Assembly (NCBI GenBank): GCA_964627855.1 | Contig: CAZVLE010000010.1 | Location: 1 to 43,808, forward strand | DNA: 43,808 bases | Direction of reading: 5' to 3' | Source: CAZVLE01 sp964627855 | GTDB lineage: Bacteria > Bacillota > Dethiobacteria > DTU022 | Shown here: piece by piece, positions 1-8,281 of the stretch | How the letters are laid out: each line of letters opens with the position of its first letter | How positions within the stretch are numbered: the first letter of the stretch is position 1 | Made by a program: the position numbers and the translations under genes | Notes under the pieces: model-generated | Database searches by the model: none | Told to the model about the DNA's origin: nothing | Seen by the model: the letters and a program-made list of their open reading frames with translations, nothing else

Positions 1-222
1 AACGCTACCCTTGATCTGGCTGAATTGTTTTTAGAACATGAGCATGATCTTATTCACAAAGCGGTAGGTTGGATGTTGAGAGAGGTTGGAAACAGGGATT
101 TTGACAGGGAATACAATTTTCTGTTGCTGCATTACCGGAGTATGCCACGGGTTATGCTTCGTTATGCCATAGAAAAATTTGATCCTTTACTGCGGAAAAA
201 GTTTTTAAAAGGGGAGCTCTAG
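1..222 (+). CDS. DNA alkylation repair protein, C-terminal part (AlkD-like, cut by window start)
   Basis: The frame is open from the first base to a TAG stop, so this is the last 73 residues of a gene that starts outside the window. The segment with IHKAVGWMLREVG, then HYRSMPRVMLRYAIEKF and an RKKFL end matches the C-terminal helical repeats of the DNA alkylation repair (PF08713) family, HEAT-like glycosylases that remove alkylated bases such as 3-methyladenine. The catalytic region is not in view, so activity cannot be judged. Identification rests on this conserved tail only. Confidence 0.72.
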   Translation, partial: NATLDLAELFLEHEHDLIHKAVGWMLREVGNRDFDREYNFLLLHYRSMPRVMLRYAIEKFDPLLRKKFLKGEL

Positions 223-346
223 AGTTTATTTGGCCGGCATTGAGTATAAGTTGCTTTGATATTGCAATAAAGTCCGATTCGCAATAAGATATTGCTGACG
301 GAAGTTACCATAAAATGAGTTTGATCAAGGGAAGGAAACCTGGCCT

Positions 347-937
347 ATGACGGCTAAAAAAATACGCTCAATCGTGAGATCATGGCTTGAGCAGATTATC
401 TTAATTATTATTTTAATCATGTTCATCAGTATTTTTATTGGTCAAACCTATGACATCAATGATGTTTCGATGGAGCCGACATTTGACAGGCAGGGTAACA
501 GGGTCATCGTCTTCTTGACTCCGTACCTGTTTAATGTAACTCCATCGCCGGGCAGCATCATTATTATAGACAGCCGAGCGGATCGCAGGAGAACTTTCCA
601 AAACCGTTTGATTGAAAGCCCACTGGTTAATCTCTTTCTGCAAAATCACAATGAGCACATGTGGGTTAAAAGGGTTATCGGTTTACCTGGCGACCGGCTT
701 GAATTTAAACAGGGGCATGTTTACCGTAATGGAGAAATGCTGGTAGAGGAATACCTTAACAAAGCGATGACCAGAGGTTTTGAACCGCTAATTGTTCCGG
801 ATGGGCATATTTACGTAATGGGTGATAACAGGAATCAAAGCAGTGACAGCAGGGTTGTTGGACCGATTCCGATTGCAAATATCCAGGGAAGGGTTATCAT
901 GCGCTTTTTGCCATTCGATAAAGTCAGCTTTTATTAA
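347..937 (+). CDS. lepB: Signal peptidase I
   Basis: Membrane serine protease that cleaves signal peptides from secreted proteins. The 196-residue protein has one N-terminal membrane segment (about residues 16-34), typical of short Gram-positive SipS-type enzymes. The catalytic Ser41 lies in VSMEPTF. The general base Lys108 lies in WVKRVIGLPGD. The C-terminal box GDNRNQSSDSRVVGPI (about residues 158-173) is intact. A stretch around residues 75-105 (SRADRRR to NEHMW) is longer than in SipS and may be a surface loop. The ATG start follows a purine-rich site (AAGGGAAGGA, 327-336). It precedes a cell-wall (LCP) gene on the same strand, but the 62-base gap shows no clear shared promoter. Confidence 0.95.
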   Translation: MTAKKIRSIVRSWLEQIILIIILIMFISIFIGQTYDINDVSMEPTFDRQGNRVIVFLTPYLFNVTPSPGSIIIIDSRADRRRTFQNRLIESPLVNLFLQNHNEHMWVKRVIGLPGDRLEFKQGHVYRNGEMLVEEYLNKAMTRGFEPLIVPDGHIYVMGDNRNQSSDSRVVGPIPIANIQGRVIMRFLPFDKVSFY

Positions 938-999
938 TTAGCCAGGCACGCCGGGCTGCCGAACACTGCCTTGCCGTTGGTATGACCTAAAGGAGTTTT

Positions 1000-2232
1000 A
1001 TGATGGTCGATGAAAGGAAAGCAGGTGGCAAATTGAAAAGAATAATTGTTTTATTTCTTATTATCCTTATTACAGTTTGTGTGCTAACGGCTTTTTTCCC
1101 TTCTCTTGTTTTTTTGTCAGCGGCAGAAAGACCCGATCAGGGAAGTAATTTTCTTTCCCCCGGGGACCGGATCAATATTGTTTTACTGGGTTTCGACCGC
1201 ACCGCAGCGCGTGATCAGCAATACAAGCTATACAGGCCCGATACGATCATGATTGCATCGCTTGATTATCGTTCCGGCCGGGTATCTACGGTCAGCATTC
1301 CCCGTGACAGCTACGTCCAGATCCATGGAACTACTATTTACGATAAGATTAACCACTCATACATGTACGGTTATAACCGCACCCCTGAGGATGAAGATCA
1401 GCATGCCGGTGGGATTAAAATTACCCTGCTGACAATCCAGGATTTTTTAGGTGGGATACCCCTGCATGGTTATGTGAAAATTGACATGGATGGCGCTGCG
1501 GCAATAGTTGACGCAGTTGGCGGTGTCTATGTGGACGTGGAAGCGGAAATGTTCAATGATGGTGTTTTTGGAACGATGCATATCGAAAAAGGGCGCCAGC
1601 GTCTGGACGGAAGAAAATTCTTGGAATTTGTTCGCAACAGGGCAGATTATTTAGGCGGTGAGAGAGGCAGAACGAAGCGTCAGCAACAATTCATGATTTC
1701 CTTCTTCCAGCAGATGATTAGCCTGGAGGGTTTAACCAAGATGCCCCGGCTTTACCTTGCTATCAGGGCAAATACCGAAACAGATCTGAACCTTTTCCAG
1801 CTGTCAGCTTTAAGTTTGGCCGGTTTAAGGGTAAAAGGCGATGATGTCGCTACACATGTTTTTAGTGGCGAAGGCCGGCTGTCATACCGGGATGGGATAA
1901 ACATATACTATCTGTTGATAAATGAGGATGAACGGGTCAGAATCATTGAAGAAGTCTTTGGAGTGAGGGTTGAAAATCGCAGTATGCCGGCTCTTCCCGG
2001 GCCTTTAGCGCCGGAACTGACACCAGATGAAGAAAGTGAACCGGAACTGCTGCCGGAACCTGAGCCTGAGCCGGAACCGGAACCTGAGCCCGACCCGGAA
2101 CCTGAACCGGAACCTGAACCAGATCCGGAACCCGACCCGGAGCCTGACCCTGAACCGGAACCCGAAATCGAACCGGAGTTGGAACCGGAACCAGAACTGA
2201 TACCGGAAGCTGAGGAAGATATTTCCGGGTAG
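1000..2232 (+). CDS. LytR-CpsA-Psr (LCP) family protein with C-terminal Glu-Pro repeat tail
   Basis: LCP proteins are membrane-anchored phosphotransferases that attach polymers such as teichoic acids or capsule to peptidoglycan from undecaprenyl-phosphate carriers. Residues about 13-36 form one membrane segment. The extracellular LCP domain (about 57-215) shows INIVLLGFD, RPDTIMIASLD, VSIPRDSYV, an acidic/basic KINHSY region and RNRADYLGGERGR, which carry the conserved Asp/Arg residues of the family. After about residue 340 the chain ends in a low-complexity Glu-Pro/Asp-Pro repeat (352-403). The start ATG follows AAAGGAG at 990-994 with good spacing. The tail is highly acidic and probably reaches into or along the wall; its role is inference. 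Alternative names are LytR or TagU-like, but the exact substrate cannot be read from sequence. Confidence 0.9.
   Translation: MMVDERKAGGKLKRIIVLFLIILITVCVLTAFFPSLVFLSAAERPDQGSNFLSPGDRINIVLLGFDRTAARDQQYKLYRPDTIMIASLDYRSGRVSTVSIPRDSYVQIHGTTIYDKINHSYMYGYNRTPEDEDQHAGGIKITLLTIQDFLGGIPLHGYVKIDMDGAAAIVDAVGGVYVDVEAEMFNDGVFGTMHIEKGRQRLDGRKFLEFVRNRADYLGGERGRTKRQQQFMISFFQQMISLEGLTKMPRLYLAIRANTETDLNLFQLSALSLAGLRVKGDDVATHVFSGEGRLSYRDGINIYYLLINEDERVRIIEEVFGVRVENRSMPALPGPLAPELTPDEESEPELLPEPEPEPEPEPEPDPEPEPEPEPDPEPDPEPDPEPEPEIEPELEPEPELIPEAEEDISG
2053..2208 (+). repeat. Coding microsatellite-like Glu-Pro repeat in the LCP tail
   Basis: About 52 codons alternate Pro with Glu (some Asp), built on a six-base unit of the form CCGGAA/CCTGAG with drift in third positions. 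The reverse strand reads as long Gly-Ser, Val-Pro or Phe-Arg repeats, which are artefacts. Such tracts can change length by slippage in steps of six bases without breaking the frame. Confidence 0.85.
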
Positions 2233-2236
2233 ATTC

Positions 2237-2265
2237 TTGACATTGCATCGAATCAGTGTTAAGCT
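2237..2265 (+). promoter_or_regulatory. Putative pyr operon promoter
   Basis: A perfect -35 hexamer TTGACA (2237-2242) is followed after 17 bases by a weak -10 TAAGCT (2260-2265). The predicted start near 2272 falls just upstream of the PyrR-binding stem, which is where the leader transcript should begin. The poor -10 keeps confidence moderate. Confidence 0.5.
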
Positions 2266-2277
2266 TCTTACCAACAG

Positions 2278-2373
2278 GCACCCTTTAAAGATAGTCCTGT
2301 GAGGCTGGCAAGGGGGCAACCGAAATGGTATATCTTTACACCGCCCACTTGGAAAATGCCGGGCGGTGTTTTT
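2278..2373 (+). promoter_or_regulatory. PyrR-dependent pyr attenuator leader
   Basis: The segment AGTCCTGTGAGGCT (2293-2306) matches the conserved loop region bound by PyrR in Bacillus-type pyr leaders. It is flanked by complementary arms (GCACCCTT at 2278-2285 and AAGGGGGC at 2310-2317, one mismatch), forming the anti-antiterminator. A terminator hairpin follows (2338-2373). In the known mechanism, UMP-bound PyrR stabilises the first stem and lets the terminator form, so pyrimidine excess stops transcription. Only one such leader is seen in the operon, ahead of pyrR. Confidence 0.85.
2338..2373 (+). terminator. Attenuation terminator of the pyr leader
   Basis: The arms ACACCGCCC (2338-2346) and GGGCGGTGT (2361-2369) pair perfectly around a 14-base loop and are followed by a run of T. 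It lies before pyrR, so it acts as the conditional terminator of the PyrR leader rather than the end of the upstream LCP gene, though it could also serve that gene. Confidence 0.85.
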
Positions 2374-2431
2374 ATATACCCGGTATCCCTCCGCCGCATC
2401 TGTTCAGCAGGATGAGGAAGGAGGTGAGAAA

Positions 2432-2983
2432 ATGACGCCAATCCACAAGGTAACCGTCATGGATGAAAAAGCAATGGCCCAGGCGTTACGACGGATTGCC
2501 CATGAAATAATTGAGCACAATAAGAGCATTGAAAACCTTGTTTTAGTTGGTATTCGCAAACGGGGAGTTCCCCTGGCAAACCGGTTAAAAGTTTGCCTTC
2601 ATGACATAGAAGGTTCCGATCTTCCCCTTGGAATTCTTGACATAACCCTTTATCGCGACGATCTTTCCCAAAGACAGGACCAGCCTGAAGTACATACCAC
2701 CGATGTTCCCTTTGACCTGAATGAAAAACATGTAGTGGTTGTCGATGATGTGCTCTATACCGGCCGCACAATCCGCGCGGCCATGGATGCCCTGATTGAC
2801 CTTGGTCGCCCGGCAACGATCCAGCTGGCGGTTTTGATTGATCGAGGGCACCGCGAACTGCCGATCAGGGCTGACTACGTGGGAAAAAATGTTCCCACTT
2901 CGCGCAGTGAACTGGTTGAAGTTAAGGTAAAGGAGATCGACCGGCTTGATCAGGTTGATATTCTTGAGAACAGGCAGCCCTAA
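2432..2983 (+). CDS. pyrR: Bifunctional pyr operon regulator / uracil phosphoribosyltransferase PyrR
   Basis: RNA-binding attenuation protein of pyrimidine genes, related to phosphoribosyltransferases and often with uracil PRTase activity. The 183-residue protein has the PRPP loop VVVVDDVLYTGRTIRAAMDA with Asp105-Asp106, and the PyrR-type segments LVGIRKRGVPLA and LAVLIDRGHRELPIRADYVGK. An in-frame ATG 66 bases upstream would begin inside the leader terminator; the chosen ATG at 2432 follows AGGAGGTGAGAAA and gives the family length. It heads the pyr operon directly behind its own target leader, as in Bacillus, and pyrB follows after 19 bases. Confidence 0.96.
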   Translation: MTPIHKVTVMDEKAMAQALRRIAHEIIEHNKSIENLVLVGIRKRGVPLANRLKVCLHDIEGSDLPLGILDITLYRDDLSQRQDQPEVHTTDVPFDLNEKHVVVVDDVLYTGRTIRAAMDALIDLGRPATIQLAVLIDRGHRELPIRADYVGKNVPTSRSELVEVKVKEIDRLDQVDILENRQP

Positions 2984-3002
2984 CAAAAAGCAGGAAGGTG
3001 GT

Positions 3003-3944
3003 ATGGCTGAATTGCAAACTTTAAGGCGTAAAGACATCCTCGGCTTGGAGGAAATGTCCGCCGAAGAAATTACCCTTATTCTTGATACGGCCCGCTCTAT
3101 GCGGGAAATCATGCAGCGTAAAATAAAGAAAGTGCCCACCCTGAGAGGGCGGTCAGTGTTGAACCTCTTTTATGAACCAAGCACCAGAACCAAGGCCAGT
3201 TTTGAGCTTGCCCAGAAATATATGAGTGCTGATTCGGTCAGTGTGGCCGGAACATCTTCAAGCCTGGTTAAAGGAGAAACCCTGAAAGACACAGTGCGAA
3301 ATGTTGAAGTAATGGGTGTTGAATGTGTCATTATGAGGCACCCTGTGTCCGGCTCGGCGCAGTATCTGGCCCGTAATATTGAAGCTTCGGTTATCAACGC
3401 CGGAGATGGTATGCATGAGCATCCAACCCAGGGATTACTTGACATGTTTACCATCCTGGAAAAGAAAGGGCGGTTGGAAAAACTTAAGGTTGTTATTGTC
3501 GGCGATATCCGCCACAGTAGAGTGGCGCGTTCAAATATGTGGGGTTTACGAAAAATGGGAGCCGATGTAGTTGTATGCGGACCTCCCACGCTAATGCCGC
3601 CTGATCTGAATGTTTTCGGGGTGACCTATCATAACCGGCTTGAAGAGGCAGTTGAGTCGGCCGATGTGGTCATGGCCCTCAGGCTGCAAAAAGAACGCCA
3701 GGAGGCTGGGCTATTCCCAAGCTTGCGTGAATATGCAAAAATTTATGGTTTAACGGAAGAGCGCATCCAAGGAGCACGAGAAGATGTATTAATCATGCAC
3801 CCCGGTCCGATGAACCGGGGTGTTGAGATCAGCTCAGAACTGGCAGACGGACGCCGTTCGGTGGTTCTCGAGCAGGTTACGGGCGGTGTGGCTGTGCGCA
3901 TGGCGCTGCTCTATCTGTTGTTGGGGGGGGTAAAAGAAGAATGA
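3003..3944 (+). CDS. pyrB: Aspartate carbamoyltransferase catalytic subunit
   Basis: Catalyses carbamoyl phosphate + L-aspartate to N-carbamoyl-L-aspartate, the committed step of pyrimidine synthesis. The 313-residue protein carries the carbamoyl-phosphate signature FYEPSTRT (residues 56-63), HPTQ, a VVIVGDIRHSRVARSN segment, and HPGPMNRG (from His266). The ATG at 3003 follows GGAAGGTGGT; an upstream in-frame ATG at 2946 would overlap pyrR and lacks a ribosome site. No pyrI regulatory subunit is adjacent, consistent with the unregulated catalytic trimers of Bacillota. Confidence 0.97.
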   Translation: MAELQTLRRKDILGLEEMSAEEITLILDTARSMREIMQRKIKKVPTLRGRSVLNLFYEPSTRTKASFELAQKYMSADSVSVAGTSSSLVKGETLKDTVRNVEVMGVECVIMRHPVSGSAQYLARNIEASVINAGDGMHEHPTQGLLDMFTILEKKGRLEKLKVVIVGDIRHSRVARSNMWGLRKMGADVVVCGPPTLMPPDLNVFGVTYHNRLEEAVESADVVMALRLQKERQEAGLFPSLREYAKIYGLTEERIQGAREDVLIMHPGPMNRGVEISSELADGRRSVVLEQVTGGVAVRMALLYLLLGGVKEE

Positions 3945-5245
3945 AACCTTTACTGATAAAAGGCGGCAGGGTTGTAGATCCTGCTGTCAGCTTAGATCAG
4001 GAAACTGATATTTTGCTCTGTTCCGGCCGTGTTGAAGAAGTGAAAAAAGGATTGGAACCCCCCTCTGAAGCGGAAATAATTGATGCTACCGGGCTGGTGG
4101 TCTTACCGGGGTTAATTGATATGCATGTACACCTCCGTGATCCGGGACAGGAGTATAAAGAAGATATTATTTCCGGTACCAGGGCGGCGGCAGCCGGAGG
4201 GTTTACGGCTGTTGCGGCAATGGCCAACACAGAACCTGTTTGTGATGATTCTTCACTGGTTAGCTACGTGCGTGAACGCGCCCGCCATGCTATGGTCCGG
4301 GTCTATCCTGTGGGGGCAGTTACCAGGGGGTTAAAGGGGGAAGAGATAGCCGAAATGGGTTTAATGCAGCAAGCCGGCGCCGTGGCCTTTTCCGATGACG
4401 GCAGACCTGTGCTCGACAGTGCAATTATGCAAAATGCCCTCCAGTATGCCGGTGCCCTTGGTGTTACCATTATTGCTCACGAAGAAGATCCTCATTTGTC
4501 AGCTGCTGGGATGATGCATGAGGGTAGCGTCTCGGCTGTTCTTGGCTTACGGGGAATTCCTGCAGCAGCCGAGGAAACGATGCTTGCCCGCGATTTGATT
4601 CTACTTAAAAAGATCGCCGGCCGCCTTCATGTCGCCCATGTTTCGACGGCAGGTTCGGTAGAAATGCTGCGAAGGGCTAAAGCAGAGGGTCTTCCAGTTA
4701 CAGCTGAAGTAACTCCCCATCACCTGCTGCTTAGTGACCGGGCCGTGAAGAATTCCGGTTACAGTACCGACACCAAGGTTAATCCCCCGCTCAGATCGGA
4801 ACAGGACCGCCAGGCTTTATGGGAAGGGCTCTTTGACGGCACAATAGATGTAATTGCTTCTGATCATGCCCCCCATCATCCCGATGATAAGGATGTTGAA
4901 TATGACTTTGCTCCCTTTGGTATATCCGGCCTGGAAACGACGCTGCCGCTCATGCTTAATGAATTTTCATCTGGAAGGAATAAAAAGATTACTCTTAACT
5001 TACTTGTAGAAAAAATGAGTTTGAATCCGGCCCGCATCTTAAATGTTGAAGGAGGAACCCTTGAAAAGGGTAGTCCTGCTGATCTGACAATAATTGACCT
5101 TGAAAGAAGCTTAACGATTAAGCCTGAAACCTGGTATTCGAAATCCCGCAATACTCCCTTTGCCGGCCGCAAACTTAAAGGAATTCCGGTTATGACCCTG
5201 GTGGGCGGCCAGGTAATGATGAAAGAAGGTGTTATCTCTGGGTGA
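3941..5245 (+). CDS. pyrC: Dihydroorotase
   Basis: Zinc amidohydrolase that closes N-carbamoyl-aspartate to dihydroorotate. The 434-residue length is typical of class I dihydroorotase. Metal ligands His62 and His64 sit in DMHVHLRDPGQ, a HEED-type segment and AHVSTAGS follow, and Asp308 lies in ASDHAPHH. No carboxylated Lys is needed in this class, where the bridging ligand can be Asp. ATG overlaps the pyrB stop as ATGA, which suggests translational coupling. Confidence 0.97.
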   Translation: MKPLLIKGGRVVDPAVSLDQETDILLCSGRVEEVKKGLEPPSEAEIIDATGLVVLPGLIDMHVHLRDPGQEYKEDIISGTRAAAAGGFTAVAAMANTEPVCDDSSLVSYVRERARHAMVRVYPVGAVTRGLKGEEIAEMGLMQQAGAVAFSDDGRPVLDSAIMQNALQYAGALGVTIIAHEEDPHLSAAGMMHEGSVSAVLGLRGIPAAAEETMLARDLILLKKIAGRLHVAHVSTAGSVEMLRRAKAEGLPVTAEVTPHHLLLSDRAVKNSGYSTDTKVNPPLRSEQDRQALWEGLFDGTIDVIASDHAPHHPDDKDVEYDFAPFGISGLETTLPLMLNEFSSGRNKKITLNLLVEKMSLNPARILNVEGGTLEKGSPADLTIIDLERSLTIKPETWYSKSRNTPFAGRKLKGIPVMTLVGGQVMMKEGVISG

Positions 5246-6014
5246 AAGCAGGTGCGGCGTTCTGTCAGATTCCCCGGTTATACAAAATATAAGGGTTGCA
5301 CCCGGATATTGCCGCCTGACCCTAAAGGCTCCTTCTATTATCGAAAAAGCCTCTCCGGGACAATTTGTTATGGTTCATGTCCCCGGGTCCCGGCAAAAGA
5401 TGTTGCCACGTCCCTTGAGTATTTTTGGTGTTGACAGGCAAAGGGAAGAACTCAGTTTATTCTTTGCCGTCAAGGGGCAGGGAACTGCCTCCCTTGCTGC
5501 CGCCGGGGTGGGATCAGTGATCAAATTGCACGGCCCGCTGGGCAGAGGGTTTCCTCCACTTAGGCCGCAGGCGTTAATGGTTGCCGGTGGAATGGGTATA
5601 GCGCCAATTGCATTTCTCGCCGCATCGGCAAGAGAGCCGCGCACACTCATCTATGGTGCCCGTAGCGCCGATCAGCTTGTCTGTCCCCCTGCAGATCTTG
5701 CTCAAACCGGTCTAACCGTACTGGAGGTCACCGATGATGGCAGCAGGGGAGAAAGAGGTAATGTCATCAAAATATTAAGAGACAAGCTTCCCGGTTTTCG
5801 GGCTCTTTACGCCTGTGGCCCCCGTGCCATGCTCAAAGAAATTGACTCTTTAAGTCTTCAATATAACATACCGGCCTGGATTTCCCTTGAAGAAAAAATG
5901 GCTTGCGGCATTGGGGCCTGTCTTGGTTGTACGGTAGAAAGTAAAAATGGCTACAGACCTGTCTGCAGTGAAGGGCCGGTTTTTCCTGTAGGGGAGGTAA
6001 TTTTCAATGATTGA
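5229..6014 (+). CDS. pyrK: Dihydroorotate dehydrogenase B electron transfer subunit PyrK
   Basis: Iron-sulfur flavoprotein that passes electrons from the PyrD flavin to NAD. The FAD-binding segment LPRPLSIFG is followed by a pyridine-nucleotide binding region with GGMGIAPIAF. The [2Fe-2S] cluster cysteines Cys226, Cys231, Cys234 and Cys246 are all present near the C-terminus. Length (up to 261 residues) fits the family. The start is uncertain: GTG at 5229 overlaps pyrC by 17 bases but has its ribosome site too close, and CTG at 5238 (after GAAGG) or CTG at 5262 (after GCAGG) are possible. The first 10 residues are therefore doubtful. Confidence 0.93.
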   Translation: MLSLGESRCGVLSDSPVIQNIRVAPGYCRLTLKAPSIIEKASPGQFVMVHVPGSRQKMLPRPLSIFGVDRQREELSLFFAVKGQGTASLAAAGVGSVIKLHGPLGRGFPPLRPQALMVAGGMGIAPIAFLAASAREPRTLIYGARSADQLVCPPADLAQTGLTVLEVTDDGSRGERGNVIKILRDKLPGFRALYACGPRAMLKEIDSLSLQYNIPAWISLEEKMACGIGACLGCTVESKNGYRPVCSEGPVFPVGEVIFND

Positions 6015-6939
6015 ACCGGATCTGAGAGTGAACTTAGGGGGTATCGCGCTCTCAACGCCGATTTTGATGGCCTCAGGTCCTTTCGGTTACGGGCACCAGT
6101 ACCGGGAATTAGTTGACTTCAAAAATCTTGGCGGAATAATTGTTAAAGGTGTTTCACTCGAACCCTGGCCGGGTAATCAGCCACCCCGCCTGGCCGAAAC
6201 TGCTTCCGGAATGCTGAACTCTGTCGGCTTGCAAAATCCGGGGCTACAATCTTTTCTAAAAAAAGATCTGCCCCTGCTGCTTGAATATGGACCGCCCATA
6301 ATTGTTAATATCGTTGGCAAAACAGTTGAAGAATATGCTGCTGTTGCAGACGGGCTGGAGGGAGCAGAAGGGGTTGGTGGAATTGAAATCAACATTTCCT
6401 GCCCCAACCTCAAAGCCGGAGGCATGGCTTTTGGAACCGATCCGGGCTTAACCTTTGAGGTTGTCAGCGCTGTTCGTAATAAGACAACGCAACCCCTGCT
6501 GGTAAAATTGTCGCCCAATGTGACTGATATTACCGAGATCGCCCGTGCAGCTGAAGCAGCCGGCGCCGATGCCCTTTCGCTGATTAACACCCTTGCCGGG
6601 ATGCTCATAGATATTGAAGAGAAAAAACCTCTGCTGGGCAATGTTTTTGGCGGCCTTTCCGGTCCGGCTATCATGCCTGTTGCCCTGAAAATGGTCTGGC
6701 AGACAGCAGAAGTGGTTAAAATACCCATTTTAGGCATGGGCGGTATCACTTCAGCCGAAGACACCCTGCAATTTATTATGGCTGGGGCCAGGGCGGTGGC
6801 TGTTGGAACTGGTATTTTTTATGATCCAGAGCTTCCCGCTAAAATAATAATAGGAATTAAAGATTACATGATTAACACTAATCTGCCTGCCCTTGATCTG
6901 CTCGAGGGTGTCGCGCGAAAAGGAGTCTTCAAATCATGA
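6007..6939 (+). CDS. pyrD: Dihydroorotate dehydrogenase B catalytic subunit (class 1B)
   Basis: FMN enzyme oxidising dihydroorotate to orotate; class 1B works as a heterotetramer with PyrK and uses NAD. The 310-residue protein has the NISCPN motif with catalytic Cys132 (class 1 enzymes use Cys), LVKLSPNVTDI, NTLAGMLIDI and the FMN phosphate-binding region GMGGITSAED / GARAVAVGTG. The ATG overlaps the pyrK end by 8 bases, after GGGGAGG, supporting coupling with the subunit it needs. Confidence 0.96.
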   Translation: MIEPDLRVNLGGIALSTPILMASGPFGYGHQYRELVDFKNLGGIIVKGVSLEPWPGNQPPRLAETASGMLNSVGLQNPGLQSFLKKDLPLLLEYGPPIIVNIVGKTVEEYAAVADGLEGAEGVGGIEINISCPNLKAGGMAFGTDPGLTFEVVSAVRNKTTQPLLVKLSPNVTDITEIARAAEAAGADALSLINTLAGMLIDIEEKKPLLGNVFGGLSGPAIMPVALKMVWQTAEVVKIPILGMGGITSAEDTLQFIMAGARAVAVGTGIFYDPELPAKIIIGIKDYMINTNLPALDLLEGVARKGVFKS

Positions 6940-7643
6940 CCGTCAATAAAGGGGAACGTCTAATTGTCGCTCTCGATTACTCCAACCCCAGGCAGGCCTG
7001 TGAATTGGCAAAAGAACTGAGTCTCCTGGGTGTAAACTTTAAAATTGGCATTGAACTATTTTTAGCTGGAGGACCGGATCTGGTTGAAGAACTAGCCTCT
7101 CGTTACAGGATCTTTCTCGATTTGAAATTCCACGATATTCCGAATACGGTGGCCATGGCTGTAAAGAGGGCATCCGCCCTCGGGGTATGGATGCTCAATA
7201 TTCATGCCGCCGGTGGCAGAAAAATGATGCTTGCTGCCCGGGAAGCACTTGAAGGAGAAGTAAAAAAACCTATTCTTCTGGCCGTTACGGTCCTGACCAG
7301 CCTGAAGGCCTCTGATTTAAATGAAACAGGCTGTCCTGGAAGCCTCAACGAGAAAGTCTGTCTCATGTCAAGACTTGCTGCCGAATGCGGTCTAGACGGG
7401 GTAATCTGTTCGCCGCTGGAGATAGAAGCGGTCAAAGAAGCTGTGTCGCCAGGATTTATAACCCTTACTCCTGGAATTAGACCCGCCGGCGGTATTGCCG
7501 GTGATCAGGCCCGCCTGGCTACACCGGCTGAAGTAATCAGGCAGAAAGGAGACTACCTCGTAGTAGGGCGCCCGATCACGAGAGCAGACGATCCGCTGCA
7601 GGCAGCAGAGGCTATAATTGCTGAAATGGAGGCCCACAAATGA
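6936..7643 (+). CDS. pyrF: Orotidine 5'-phosphate decarboxylase
   Basis: Final step to UMP. The 235-residue protein is a class I OMP decarboxylase with LIVALDYSN at the N-terminus, the catalytic array Asp62-x-Lys64-x-x-Asp67 in DLKFHDIPNT, and TPGIRPAGG plus YLVVGRPITRADDP at the phosphate-binding end. It overlaps pyrD by four bases (ATGA) and pyrE by four bases. Confidence 0.97.
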   Translation: MTVNKGERLIVALDYSNPRQACELAKELSLLGVNFKIGIELFLAGGPDLVEELASRYRIFLDLKFHDIPNTVAMAVKRASALGVWMLNIHAAGGRKMMLAAREALEGEVKKPILLAVTVLTSLKASDLNETGCPGSLNEKVCLMSRLAAECGLDGVICSPLEIEAVKEAVSPGFITLTPGIRPAGGIAGDQARLATPAEVIRQKGDYLVVGRPITRADDPLQAAEAIIAEMEAHK

Positions 7644-8203
7644 AGGAAGAAATGATAATCGAGATGCTGAAGAAAACGGGAGTTATCCTGGAAGGCCATT
7701 TTCTGCTTACTTCAGGACGCCACAGCAATCGATTCCTGCTCTGTTCGCAGCTCCAGCAGCACCCTCAACTAACCGAACAGGTTTGTCGTTTAATGGCTGA
7801 ACCTTTCTGGGATAAAGGGGTTGAAACAGTGATCGGTCCGGCTATGGGTGGAGTCATTCTCTCTTATGAAGTGGCCAGAGCTCTCGGTGCCCGGGCCATT
7901 TTTACAGAGCCTTTAAAAGGTAAAATGATCCTTAAACGCGGTTTCCGGATTGAAGAGGGGGAAAAGGTCCTGGTGGTAGAAGATGCAGTTACTACCGGTG
8001 GTTCGGTGCAGAAAGTAATTGATCTGCTTAAGTCTTGCAAAGCTACTATAGTAGGTGTGTCTATAGTTGTTGATCGCTCGGGAGGCGCGGTTAATTTTGG
8101 ATTGCCGCAAAGTGCTCTGGTATCGATGCAGATAGACTCTTATCAACCGCAAGACTGCCCCCTCTGTCGCTCCGGCCTGCCTCTGCAGAAACCTAAAGGT
8201 TAG
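7640..8203 (+). CDS. pyrE: Orotate phosphoribosyltransferase
   Basis: Forms OMP from orotate and PRPP. The 187-residue protein shows the PRPP motif VLVVEDAVTTGGS (Glu114-Asp115), the loop segment LKRGFRIEEGE and the substrate segment LTSGRHSNRF. A CPLC motif near the C-terminus is seen in one branch of bacterial PyrE and may bind metal; that is inference. It is the last gene of the operon, starting by ATGA overlap with pyrF. No strong hairpin follows the stop, so some read-through into tex is possible. carA/carB and a uracil permease are not in this operon. Confidence 0.96.
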   Translation: MKEEMIIEMLKKTGVILEGHFLLTSGRHSNRFLLCSQLQQHPQLTEQVCRLMAEPFWDKGVETVIGPAMGGVILSYEVARALGARAIFTEPLKGKMILKRGFRIEEGEKVLVVEDAVTTGGSVQKVIDLLKSCKATIVGVSIVVDRSGGAVNFGLPQSALVSMQIDSYQPQDCPLCRSGLPLQKPKG

Positions 8204-8233
8204 CCGGGAATTTAATTAAAAAGTTGAGCATGA

Positions 8234-8242
8234 TGATATAAT
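8234..8242 (+). promoter_or_regulatory. Putative extended -10 promoter for tex
   Basis: TGATATAAT (8234-8242) is a perfect extended -10 (TGnTATAAT) located 34 bases after the pyrE stop. No good -35 lies 17 bases upstream, but extended -10 promoters need none. The predicted start is near 8249, about 33 bases ahead of the tex ATG. Confidence 0.55.
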
Positions 8243-8281
8243 ACTAAATATTATTATTCCCATCGGGAGTTGAAGAAAATA

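Noticed and set aside
1908..2319. Three overlapping minus-strand ORFs rich in Gly-Ser, Val-Pro or Phe-Arg
   Set aside because: They are antisense readings of the Glu-Pro repeat of the LCP gene, with no ribosome sites and no real domain.
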